Shown one piece after another: positions 8,380-14,726 of a DNA stretch of 21,613 nt (within the stretch, counting starts at the first letter, position 1; the number at the start of each line of letters is the position of its first letter). Under the pieces are notes generated by a model, which was not told the DNA's origin, did not search any database, and saw only the letters and a program-made list of their open reading frames with translations. This DNA comes from Rhodospirillaceae bacterium UBA4479. Its GTDB lineage: Bacteria; Pseudomonadota; Alphaproteobacteria; Rhodospirillales; Casp-alpha2. The position numbers and the translations under genes are program-made. The stretch spans positions 1-21,613 of the forward strand of contig DGNZ01000305.1 of assembly GCA_002389175.1 (NCBI GenBank). The letters are read 5' to 3'.

Positions 8380-8402
8380 AGCGTCGGAACATTACCGACG
8401 CT
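8380..8402 (-). promoter_or_regulatory. Hairpin in the hflK 5' leader
   Basis: AGCGTCGG and CCGACGCT form a perfect 8-bp stem with a 7-base loop, about 33 bases upstream of the hflK ATG and within its predicted transcript. No T-run follows. It may stabilise the leader or influence ribosome access; the role is unknown. Confidence 0.4.
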
Positions 8403-8461
8403 GTATCCCTTGTAATTTCCTGCGTTCGCGTTACCTAAAGGGTCACAACGACCGCGCCCGC

Positions 8462-8490
8462 GTTATACGGCACCCCCCGCAGCGTTTCAA
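8462..8490 (-). promoter_or_regulatory. Sigma70-type promoter for hflK-hflC
   Basis: On the minus strand TTGAAA (8490-8485) and TATAAC (8467-8462) are separated by exactly 17 bases. Each matches the consensus hexamer at 5 of 6 positions. Initiation near 8455 would give a leader of about 108 bases before hflK. This is the best promoter-like sequence I see in the window. Confidence 0.65.
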
Positions 8491-8547
8491 ACACTGTTGG
8501 TTAACCGGTTGGGAGTGATATCGGCCTGTTTACTGGAGTTTTCAACC

Positions 8548-9687
8548 ATGCCTGACATTACAAATGATGTAATAATTGAGACTTTGAAGTCTGTGACCGA
8601 CCCATTGAGCGGAAAAGACGTCGTCAGCGCAGGTATGATCCAAGGATTACAGACCCGCGATGGCAACGTTGCGTTCGCGATTGAGGTGCCCGCTGACAAG
8701 GGTGGTGAGATGGAACCACTCAGGAAAGAAGCCGAGGACAAGGTCTTCGCACTGTCCGGTGTGGTCTCGGCCACAGTGGTCTTAACAGCCGAGCGCGAAG
8801 GTGGTGCAGCACAACCATCTGCCGCCCCTGCGGGCAAACAAACCAGCCCCGGACAACCCGTATCACCAAAAGGCCAGGGCGACATGCTGCCCGGGGTCAA
8901 ATCGATTATCGCAGTCGCATCGGGCAAGGGTGGCGTCGGGAAATCCACGACAGCCATTAACCTCGCCATGGGTTTGGCGGCAGGCGGCCGTAAGGTCGGT
9001 ATTTTGGATGCGGACATCTATGGTCCATCCATGCCGCGCATGATGGGGCTTTCTGGACGGCCAAATTCAGCCGACGGCAAAACCCTTGATCCCATGGAAA
9101 ATTATGGCGTCAAAGTCATGTCCATCGGCTTTATGGTCGACGAAGAAACACCGATGATCTGGCGTGGCCCCATGGTTCAGTCCGCACTAGAGCAAATGAT
9201 GCGTGACGTGAATTGGGGTGAACTGGACGTTTTGGTCGTTGATATGCCGCCCGGCACGGGTGATGCACAATTGACGATGGCGCAGCGCGTGCCGCTGGCG
9301 GGTGCTGTGATTGTATCCACCCCACAAGACATTGCGCTTCTCGATGCGAGAAAAGGCCTTAATATGTTCCGTAAGGTCGATGTCCCCGTATTCGGCATCG
9401 TCGAAAACATGAGCTACTTTTTATGCCCGGATAATGGAAAACGATACGACATATTTGGTCACGGCGGCGCGAAACGCGAAGCCGAGCGCATGGGCGTGGA
9501 TTTCTTGGGCGAAGTCCCCATCGAAATTGCCATCCGCGAGCATTCCGACAATGGCACCCCGATTACCGTTTCCCAACCCGATAGCCAAAGTGCGGCCAAC
9601 TACCGCGAAATTGCTGAGCGGGTTTGGGCGCATATCGAAAAGGGCCAGGACGGCGGCCAGGCGGCACCCAAGATCGTTATCCAGTAA
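8548..9687 (+). CDS. Mrp/ApbC family iron-sulfur cluster carrier P-loop ATPase
   Basis: 379 residues. An N-terminal MIP18/DUF59-type domain (about 5-82) and a variable Pro/Gly/Gln-rich linker precede the Mrp ATPase domain. That domain has the deviant Walker A GKGGVGKS (126-133), DADIYGPSMPRMMG, VVDMPPGTGD and the C-terminal IFGHGGAKREAE. The family holds and delivers Fe-S clusters. The usual CxxC before the IFGHGG motif is Cys293-Pro-Asp-Asn296, so one of the two cluster-ligand cysteines is missing. I chose the ATG at 8548 for its GGAG nine bases upstream; the in-frame ATG at 8497 would add 17 residues without such support. It diverges from hflK. Confidence 0.93.
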   Translation: MPDITNDVIIETLKSVTDPLSGKDVVSAGMIQGLQTRDGNVAFAIEVPADKGGEMEPLRKEAEDKVFALSGVVSATVVLTAEREGGAAQPSAAPAGKQTSPGQPVSPKGQGDMLPGVKSIIAVASGKGGVGKSTTAINLAMGLAAGGRKVGILDADIYGPSMPRMMGLSGRPNSADGKTLDPMENYGVKVMSIGFMVDEETPMIWRGPMVQSALEQMMRDVNWGELDVLVVDMPPGTGDAQLTMAQRVPLAGAVIVSTPQDIALLDARKGLNMFRKVDVPVFGIVENMSYFLCPDNGKRYDIFGHGGAKREAERMGVDFLGEVPIEIAIREHSDNGTPITVSQPDSQSAANYREIAERVWAHIEKGQDGGQAAPKIVIQ

Positions 9688-9694
9688 TCAGGTT

Positions 9695-10138
9695 ATGCGC
9701 AGATATTATCATCAGGCGGTTTTTGCAGGTATCGCATTGATGATGTTGTCTGTGGGTCTATCAACGCATTCGGCACGGGCGGACACGGTTGTCGCCTTGC
9801 CGAAATCGGAATGCCGCGAAGTGCGACACACGCTCGAAAAATACGTTCCGATTGCACCCGGTTTTCGCCAGTTGGATATGAAGTTCCCCAAAAATCCCGA
9901 GGGGATCAAAGGAACGCTATGCCGGCTCGTCTCAGTCGGGACGGGTATTCACATGGAAAACGAACAAGTCCGCACATTGCAGGACCTACAAGCGCACATC
10001 CGCGCAGCGCTCAAAGAAGAAGACTGGCAAGAAACCGAGCAAACCCAACGTTTCAGCGGCAAATCCAGCCACGGTCGACATGTGTTTGCCATGACCCGCA
10101 ACAACGCGATTTGCGTGACCACCATCCCAATACGATAA
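9695..10138 (+). CDS. Small secreted protein of unknown function
   Basis: 147 residues. The N-terminus (MRRYYHQAVFAGIALMMLSV) is a clear signal peptide with likely cleavage after SARA near residue 29. The mature part has three cysteines (40, 76, 140) and no domain I recognise; the segment ECREVRHTLEKYVPIAPGFRQL is the most structured-looking. It starts 7 bases after the mrp stop and is probably co-transcribed with it, though its ribosome binding site is weak. The last 86 bases overlap a convergent membrane-protein ORF on the other strand. The reading frame continues upstream inside mrp, but that part is a shadow of the mrp gene. Confidence 0.7.
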   Translation: MRRYYHQAVFAGIALMMLSVGLSTHSARADTVVALPKSECREVRHTLEKYVPIAPGFRQLDMKFPKNPEGIKGTLCRLVSVGTGIHMENEQVRTLQDLQAHIRAALKEEDWQETEQTQRFSGKSSHGRHVFAMTRNNAICVTTIPIR

Positions 10139-10292
10139 TGCCGTGGTGAACACCAATATCTCCGTTCGCTAAGTCACCGAACAGGTTTTCACCCGCTTCG
10201 ATCAATCCTGTCGCCATTAAAATCAGCCCAACCATCAATTCCAGGTGCGGACTTTTGGCAAAGCCCTCCACCCGTTTCAAAAATGCGTGCAT
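10053..10292 (-). CDS. Small inner-membrane protein of unknown function
   Basis: 79 residues. Residues 1-56 look like a real membrane protein: an amphipathic start, a hydrophobic segment with MVGLILMATGLIEAGENLF, and a second hydrophobic stretch HHGIIVLGWW. A strong AAGGGG site lies 5 bases before the ATG. The last about 23 residues (Arg-, Cys- and Trp-rich) lie in the overlap with the convergent secreted-protein gene and look unlike the rest, so the native C-terminus may have been replaced by read-through. It lies downstream of the SRPBCC gene on the same strand. Confidence 0.6.
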   Translation of the reverse strand: MHAFLKRVEGFAKSPHLELMVGLILMATGLIEAGENLFGDLANGDIGVHHGIIVLGWWSRKSRCCGSWQTHVDRGWICR

Positions 10293-10350
10293 AAGTCCCC
10301 TTAACGCCAGGATCGGCGCCTTAAATCTTCATCAAAATGCCGGTGCTGAC

Positions 10351-10762
10351 TCAGCCGCCGAACATTTTCTTTAAATTATCAAAGCCTGCCTGATAAATGC
10401 CTTCGATCGCTTTCATGGCATCGTTATCTGGCGCGCCTGCCGCTTCAAATTCGCTCGACCATTCGACCGTCGCATTGTCGCCTGAGCCGCTGACCTTGAT
10501 GGTCGATACATAGTTTTTTGACCGGCAGAGGGCTATCAACAATGGAATAGGTATAGGTCTTTGAATCGTGATCGGTGGATTCAAGTTTTTCAATAATCTG
10601 CCCGCCACCAGCTAAGCTTAATGTCCGGGTTTCCCCTGCTTTGCTCAGCTCGGATTTATCAACGGAGGGATGCCAATCGGGCAACGCATTGAAATGACCA
10701 ATCATCTGCCAAAGCTGATCGGCAGACACGTTCAGGTCTTGGGTCATCGATATTTTGGGCAT
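10351..10762 (-). pseudogene. SRPBCC family protein, frameshifted
   Basis: Two overlapping frames on the minus strand together make one SRPBCC (START-like ligand-binding) protein of about 136 residues. The first (from ATG 10762, good AAGGGAG site) gives MPKISMTQDLNVSADQLWQM to SIVDSPLPVK. The second resumes with NYVSTIKVSGSGDNATVEWS and ends NLKKMFGG at 10351. The break is at a run of six A (10514-10519 on this strand); five would restore one frame. It may be a real inactivating mutation, a sequencing error in a homopolymer, or, less likely, slippage. The gene is 45 bases downstream of folA. Its ligand is unknown. Confidence 0.8.
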
Positions 10763-10807
10763 CGTGCTTCTCCCTTTGGTTATTGCCGAAAAGAACTATA
10801 GCACAAT

Positions 10808-11296
10808 TTAACGCCGCGTGAGCGTCACAAAGCTATAGGCGGGCGTGTCACCATCGGCGGGAAATGCCTCGCGTGCTGTCTCCGCCCACGCACTTGGATC
10901 AATGGTCGGGAAGAACGTGTCGCCTTCAATTTCGCTATGGATTTCAGTCAGCTCGATCACGTTGGCCCGGTCCATGATGTCGGTGTATATTTGACCGCCG
11001 CCAACAATCATCGCTTTCGCCGCGTTGTCTTTGCGACAGAGATCCAGCGCGGCATCGATACTTTTGACCACGTCGACGCCTTGAATCACCAGATCATCGC
11101 GCCGCGTGATGACAATATTCCGCCGCCCTGGCAGCGGTCGGCCGATGCTGTCCCAGGTCTTGCGCCCCATGACAATCGGATGGCCCATGGTAACGGCCTT
11201 AAAATGTTTCAGATCAGCAGAAATCTTCCACGGCAGATCGCCATCGACGCCAATCACATTGTTTTCGGATTTCGCAACGACCAGAACGATCTGCAT
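10808..11296 (-). CDS. folA: Dihydrofolate reductase
   Basis: 162 residues. Conserved elements are the N-terminal strand IVLVVAKSENNVIGVDGDLPW, the substrate-binding Asp28 in SADLKHFK, the NADPH-binding MGRKTWDSIGRPLPGRRNIVITR, and IVGGGQIYTDIM. It reduces dihydrofolate to tetrahydrofolate, regenerating the cofactor oxidised by ThyA. The ATG at 11296 overlaps the thyA stop by one base (TGATG), and no separate ribosome binding site is evident, so translation is probably coupled. A TTG one codon earlier is in frame but unlikely. Confidence 0.97.
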   Translation of the reverse strand: MQIVLVVAKSENNVIGVDGDLPWKISADLKHFKAVTMGHPIVMGRKTWDSIGRPLPGRRNIVITRRDDLVIQGVDVVKSIDAALDLCRKDNAAKAMIVGGGQIYTDIMDRANVIELTEIHSEIEGDTFFPTIDPSAWAETAREAFPADGDTPAYSFVTLTRR

Positions 11297-12090
11297 CAAA
11301 CAGCAATCGGCGCTTTGATGTGGGGGTGGGATTCATATCCCTCCAACGTGAAGTCATCGAACGTGAACGCGAACAGGTCTTTGACATCTGGGTTGAGCTT
11401 CATGGTCGGCAGCGGCAGCGGGTCGCGTTGTAGCTGCAGATCGGCTTGTTCCAAATGATTGGCATATAAGTGTGCATCGCCGAGCGTGTGCACAAACGTC
11501 CCGGCCTCGTAGCCCGTGACCTGCGCCATCATCTGCAACAGCAACGCGTATGATGCGATGTTGAACGGCACGCCCAAGAACACATCACAGGACCGCTGAT
11601 ATAATTGGCAGTTCAGCTTGCCTTCCATGACCTGAAACTGGAACAGGCAGTGACACGGCGGCAGCGCCATTTCATCAATTTCGGCAGGATTCCAAGCTGA
11701 CACAACCATGCGCCTGGAATTGGGATTGGTTTTAATCTCGTTCAACAGCCATTGGATTTGATCGACGTGACCGCCCCCTGCGGTCGGCCAGGACCGCCAT
11801 TGCGATCCATATACGGGACCCAGATCGCCATTTTCATCGGCCCATTCATTCCAGATCGACACACCGTTATCGTTCAAATATTTGATGTTGGTGTCGCCCG
11901 CCAAAAACCACAGCAGTTCGTGGATGATGGATTTGAGATGCAGCTTTTTGGTCGTGATCATGGGAAAGCCATCGGCCAGATCAAAGCGCATTTGATAGCC
12001 GAACACGGCCTGCGTCCCGGTGCCCGTGCGGTCGCCGCGAAAGGTGCCCGTATCTCGAATATGTCGAAGTAAATCTTGGTACTGTTGCAT
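11296..12090 (-). CDS. thyA: Thymidylate synthase
   Basis: 264 residues, the same length as E. coli ThyA. It methylates dUMP to dTMP using methylene-tetrahydrofolate. Visible features are the N-terminal RTGTGT phosphate-binding loop, GPVYGSQWRSW, the catalytic Cys146 in LPPCHCLFQFQ, QRSCDVFLGVPFNIASYALL and the dUMP-binding HTLGDAHLYANH. The ATG at 12090 is 9 bases after the stop of the glycosyltransferase gene and lacks a clear Shine-Dalgarno sequence. Pairing with folA is a common and functionally sensible arrangement. Confidence 0.98.
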   Translation of the reverse strand: MQQYQDLLRHIRDTGTFRGDRTGTGTQAVFGYQMRFDLADGFPMITTKKLHLKSIIHELLWFLAGDTNIKYLNDNGVSIWNEWADENGDLGPVYGSQWRSWPTAGGGHVDQIQWLLNEIKTNPNSRRMVVSAWNPAEIDEMALPPCHCLFQFQVMEGKLNCQLYQRSCDVFLGVPFNIASYALLLQMMAQVTGYEAGTFVHTLGDAHLYANHLEQADLQLQRDPLPLPTMKLNPDVKDLFAFTFDDFTLEGYESHPHIKAPIAV

Positions 12091-12099
12091 CGGGCGATT

Positions 12100-13194
12100 T
12101 TAATCCTCGCGTGTGGGTGCTGCCAATATCTCTCGGGCCTTGGACAGCACGTTATCTGTGGTTAACTGCCCAAGACAACGGTAGCGCCCATTCTCCAGCG
12201 GATGAATGCACTGCCCCAGGCATCCGGCGCAGTCAATTTCGGGGACCATAAAGGTCACATTATCGGGCATCATGCGCGAATCGTAGGGAATGCTGTCCAC
12301 AATATGTGCCGCCGACGCCAAACACAGCGTTGGTGCACCTGCGCCCACGGACAAGTGCATAATCGACGTGTCGACCGACACCACCAGCGCGGCCCCACGC
12401 AGGCGGGCGGCCTTTGATTGCAAATCTGTTGTATCGACGACAACACCCGGATGATCGGCCAATACCTGATGCCGGGGCGCACGGGCCAAGTCGTTCGGCC
12501 CGGCAGTCATGACGATCTGATAGTCATCCTCAAATGCATCGGCGAGATCGATAAACACACGGGGATCAACCTCGCGTTCCGCAATCGCCGAAAATGGATG
12601 TAGGATAATTTCAGGGCGGTCCGTAACAGGAGCATCCTGTAATCGAGACGGATCGAACTTTACCCGGGGCACGTCCGCCTCATTCCCCAACAAGCCGTTC
12701 GCCAATTCCCACCAGCGGATCAACCGATGCGCCATCGCAGGATCGGGTTCGACCCAATCCGTGTACCAATCCCGGTGCGCCTGCAGCGCCTTATCGTGTT
12801 TGGGCCATGGCCTCGGGGACAGCGCATAATTTTCATCCGCACCAGAAGAGATGACAATCATATCATCCACTGTTGGTAAGCGGAGGTGATCCGTACTTAT
12901 AGCGATCCGAGCACCCAAGTCGGTGATCTCGCGACATACACCCAATTTATAAAAAGGTTTCTTGATGAATTTTCGATAATCCACTGGGATCATCTTGACC
13001 CGATCCGGGAAAAGAAATTTTGCCGCTAAGCTTTCTTTACGAACAACCAGCCATACAGGCTCGTTATCGCCAACCAAAGCCATGAACCTATCGATTATGA
13101 GAGAAAATAGGATCGTGTCACCAAGGCCACCGGATGAGACCAAAAGTAAGCCACTTTTGCCTTCCACCGCTTTTGCTGCACGGCGTTGGATCAA
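12100..13194 (-). CDS. Glycosyltransferase family 9 (heptosyltransferase-like)
   Basis: At least 364 residues with a GT-B layout. The N-terminal LLLVSSGGLGDTILFSLII carries the GLGD loop. The C-terminal sugar-nucleotide region has HPFSAIAEREVDP and LVVSVDTSIMHLSVGAGAPTLCL, the GT9 nucleotide-binding signature, then a Cys-rich tail (DCAGCLGQC, YRCLGQLT) also typical of GT9. It probably adds a sugar to lipopolysaccharide or another envelope glycan; donor and acceptor are unknown. The listed start is a TTG with no ribosome binding site. A strong GGAGG (13234-13238) lies upstream, and an in-frame CTG at 13224 would extend the protein by ten residues. The gene precedes thyA by 9 bases. Confidence 0.88.
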   Translation of the reverse strand: MIQRRAAKAVEGKSGLLLVSSGGLGDTILFSLIIDRFMALVGDNEPVWLVVRKESLAAKFLFPDRVKMIPVDYRKFIKKPFYKLGVCREITDLGARIAISTDHLRLPTVDDMIVISSGADENYALSPRPWPKHDKALQAHRDWYTDWVEPDPAMAHRLIRWWELANGLLGNEADVPRVKFDPSRLQDAPVTDRPEIILHPFSAIAEREVDPRVFIDLADAFEDDYQIVMTAGPNDLARAPRHQVLADHPGVVVDTTDLQSKAARLRGAALVVSVDTSIMHLSVGAGAPTLCLASAAHIVDSIPYDSRMMPDNVTFMVPEIDCAGCLGQCIHPLENGRYRCLGQLTTDNVLSKAREILAAPTRED

Positions 13195-13282
13195 TGAGAG
13201 CGTCAGCGACTGTAAAATCGACAGGGGTGTGTCCTCCGGATCAGGCTACCCATTCAGGTTTCTCATAACACTTGCCCGGCAA

Positions 13283-13296
13283 TTAACCTAGATCAA
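13283..13296 (+). promoter_or_regulatory. Possible FNR/FixK-like site upstream of the beta-grasp gene
   Basis: TTAAC-CTAG-ATCAA resembles the FNR/FixK palindrome TTGAT-N4-ATCAA, matching 8 of 10 defined bases with a perfect right half. It lies 57 bases upstream of the ATG at 13353 in the divergent gap with the glycosyltransferase gene. The spacing to any visible -10 is not canonical, so this is tentative. Confidence 0.25.
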
Positions 13297-13352
13297 TGCC
13301 GCTTTGGAAGAATGCGCCTAACACTGGGATATTGATAGCAAGGAGGGGTCTT

Positions 13353-13712
13353 ATGGACACAGTGATAGCGCCAACACAGGAACAGTCTGGCAATATTGGT
13401 CACAATTCGGGTGACGTGCCAGTCGATGTGCCCGTCATAGTACGCGTGAAACTGTTTAATTCTGTCATCGCACCGGGCAGTGGGCCACGCCTGCATGATC
13501 TCTGTTTTTCAGCGGGTGCAACGCTGGCAGATATTGTCCACGAACTGGGGATCGAAAAATCCGCACTTTTCATCGTGTGGGCCAATGGACGCGACGTCAC
13601 CAAGCGCTTGGGCGATAGCATTAATTTAGATTATATGTTGGAAGACGGTGACGAGATCGCCCTTTCAGGCCCGATTCCCTATAGCTGGGGATATGGCTCC
13701 CCGGTTGTCTGA
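13353..13712 (+). CDS. ThiS/MoaD-like beta-grasp (ubiquitin-like) protein with non-GG C-terminus
   Basis: 119 residues. After a flexible N-terminus containing NIGHNSG (a short motif seen in various alphaproteobacterial proteins), residues about 30-105 look like a beta-grasp domain. They include VKLFNSV, a central ATLADIVHELGIEKSALFIVWANGRDV helix-strand unit, and LEDGDEIALSGP, which matches the end of ThiS/MoaD folds. The C-terminus is PYSWGYGSPVV rather than the Gly-Gly used for adenylation and sulfur transfer. Classic ThiS/MoaD activity is therefore not expected. I chose the ATG at 13353 for its AAGGAGGGG site; an in-frame ATG at 13296 lacks one. The fold is inferred from sequence pattern and the function is unknown. 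Confidence 0.65.
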   Translation: MDTVIAPTQEQSGNIGHNSGDVPVDVPVIVRVKLFNSVIAPGSGPRLHDLCFSAGATLADIVHELGIEKSALFIVWANGRDVTKRLGDSINLDYMLEDGDEIALSGPIPYSWGYGSPVV

Positions 13713-13752
13713 AGCCTTTAGATATTTGCGGCCCGTTATGTCATTGCACCAC

Positions 13753-13781
13753 TTGTGAAAATGCGACTTTGAGCGCATATT
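13753..13781 (+). promoter_or_regulatory. Promoter of the tmRNA gene
   Basis: TTGTGA (13753-13758) and CATATT (13776-13781) are 17 bases apart, each matching consensus at 4 of 6 positions. Initiation about 7 bases downstream would fall at 13788, exactly where the first stem of the tmRNA acceptor piece begins. That agreement supports both calls. The -35 lies inside a 14-base inverted repeat with the tag region. Confidence 0.6.
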
Positions 13782-13994
13782 AGGTGTGCTGGTTCGCCAG
13801 CTATGGAGATAAACGCTTATTGGAATAAGCACAACGGACCCGGGGGCAGTACCCGGCACCTCCACCAAGTTTTCCTTTTGGTTTGCGCCTTTCGCAGGGG
13901 CAAGTTGATGGGGGTGAAACAGGATCGACGTGTGTAGTAAAGAATGAGTTTTCTCTCGGCATGGTTCCGCCGTTACCGGGCCATTTTCACAAGT

Positions 13995-14030
13995 GCCAAC
14001 GATAATGAAGCACTTGCGGTCGCGGCCTAA
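13995..14030 (+). other. tmRNA proteolysis-tag reading frame
   Basis: Eleven codons then TAA encode ANDNEALAVAA. Adding the alanine carried by the tmRNA itself gives a 12-residue tag, AANDNEALAVAA. The AANDN start and hydrophobic AVAA end are the parts recognised by SspB and ClpX respectively. It is two residues shorter than the Caulobacter tag AANDNFAEEFAVAA, as I recall that sequence. Confidence 0.93.
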
Positions 14031-14052
14031 TACGCCTTAGACCACGGGGTTC

Positions 14053-14080
14053 GGGGGGCACCTGGCAACAGAAGCCCCCC
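14053..14080 (+). terminator. 3' stem of the tmRNA coding piece, possible terminator
   Basis: GGGGGGC and GCCCCCC form a 7-bp GC-only stem around a 14-base loop, followed by ACTTCTTTTG. The T-run is imperfect. The stem is also plausibly a structural helix or pseudoknot of the mature RNA, so both roles are possible. Confidence 0.45.
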
Positions 14081-14154
14081 ACTTCTTTTGATCCACAACA
14101 ATGTTCCCACCTTTCGTGCTTTCTTGGGCCATCCTATGGGTCTAAGGTAGAGGC

Positions 14155-14685
14155 ATGGAAGATGACATTTTAAGATACGATATTTGGATCGAAGAGGCGC
14201 TCCGGGGCGTCATCCGCCGCTCGTTGACCACGGTCGAAGAGTTCGGGCTGCCCGACGATCACCATTTCTACATCACGTTCAAGACCGATCATCCCGATGT
14301 AAACATCGCCGATTGGTTGCGGGCCGAATATCCCGACGAGATGACCATCGTCATGCAACATCAATTCGATGATCTGGGTGTTGGCGAAGATGGCTTCACC
14401 ATCAAGCTCCGCTTTGGTGGCCGTCCCGAACGTCTGGACGTTCCCTTCGAAGCGATCACATCGTTTGCCGATCCTTCTGTTAGCTTTGGTTTGCAACTCA
14501 AATCGCTCGACCAGGATGACGAAGACGGCGATTACGATGATCTCACGCCCGAGGAATTGGGCCTGGAGCCTTCTGCAAACTCGTCCGGTGTCAGCACTGG
14601 CAATAATGACGGCGATGATTTAGACGACGACAAGAAAACAGGCGAAGTCATCGCCCTGGATGCGTTTCGCAAAAAACAGTCCTAA
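14155..14685 (+). CDS. sspB: SspB-type adaptor for ClpXP protease
   Basis: 176 residues. The substrate-binding domain (about 1-117) has the alphaproteobacterial SspB pattern, with YDIWIEEALRGVIRRSL, HHFYITFKTDHPDV and an EMTIVMQHQFDDLGV strand region. A long acidic linker rich in Asp, Gly and Ser (about 118-162) follows. The protein ends in GEVIALDAFRKK, which fits the ClpX-binding tail (XB motif). SspB tethers ssrA-tagged proteins to ClpXP. The ATG at 14155 follows a TAAGGTAGAGG site. It lies 75 bases after the tmRNA gene, so tag and tag-reader are encoded together. Confidence 0.93.
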   Translation: MEDDILRYDIWIEEALRGVIRRSLTTVEEFGLPDDHHFYITFKTDHPDVNIADWLRAEYPDEMTIVMQHQFDDLGVGEDGFTIKLRFGGRPERLDVPFEAITSFADPSVSFGLQLKSLDQDDEDGDYDDLTPEELGLEPSANSSGVSTGNNDGDDLDDDKKTGEVIALDAFRKKQS

Positions 14686-14726
14686 GACGCGTTCCCTGAA
14701 CCCACCCTAAACTCAAAGAGCACATC

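Larger units (their letters stand above)
13788..14080 (+). ncRNA. ssrA: Transfer-messenger RNA, circularly permuted two-piece form
   Basis: tmRNA rescues stalled ribosomes and tags the nascent protein for proteolysis. The acceptor piece comes first (about 13788-13867): stem-loops GCTGG-TTCG-CCAGC and GCTTATT-GG-AATAAGC, then a T-arm CCGGG-GGCAGTA-CCCGG (13840-13856), CACCTCC, and an encoded ACCA end at 13867. A 42-base spacer (13868-13909) is followed by the coding piece starting GGGGGTG (13910-13916). GGGGGTG pairs fully with CACCTCC, with a G-U at the third pair, the alanine identity element. The tag frame is at 13995-14030. A G-rich stem (14053-14059 with 14074-14080) closes the 3' end and may double as terminator. 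The permuted layout is the alphaproteobacterial form. Exact mature ends are inferred. Confidence 0.95.

Noticed and set aside
7706..8518. Plus-strand open frame of 270 codons across hflK and the hflK-mrp gap
   Set aside because: Antisense to hflK; its Ala-rich part is just the complement of the Gly-rich hflK N-terminus.
10514..10519. Programmed frameshift in the SRPBCC gene
   Set aside because: Six A followed by C is not a strong slippery heptamer and I see no stimulatory structure; an indel or sequencing error is simpler.
13840..13867. Ordinary tRNA 3' half
   Set aside because: T-arm and ACCA could suggest a tRNA, but there is no anticodon arm, the T-loop is GGCAGTA, and the acceptor strand pairs with GGGGGTG downstream at 13910, as in a permuted tmRNA.
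13665..13868. Minus-strand open frame across the tmRNA acceptor region
   Set aside because: Its sequence is explained by the T-arm, acceptor stem and ACCA of the tmRNA on the plus strand.
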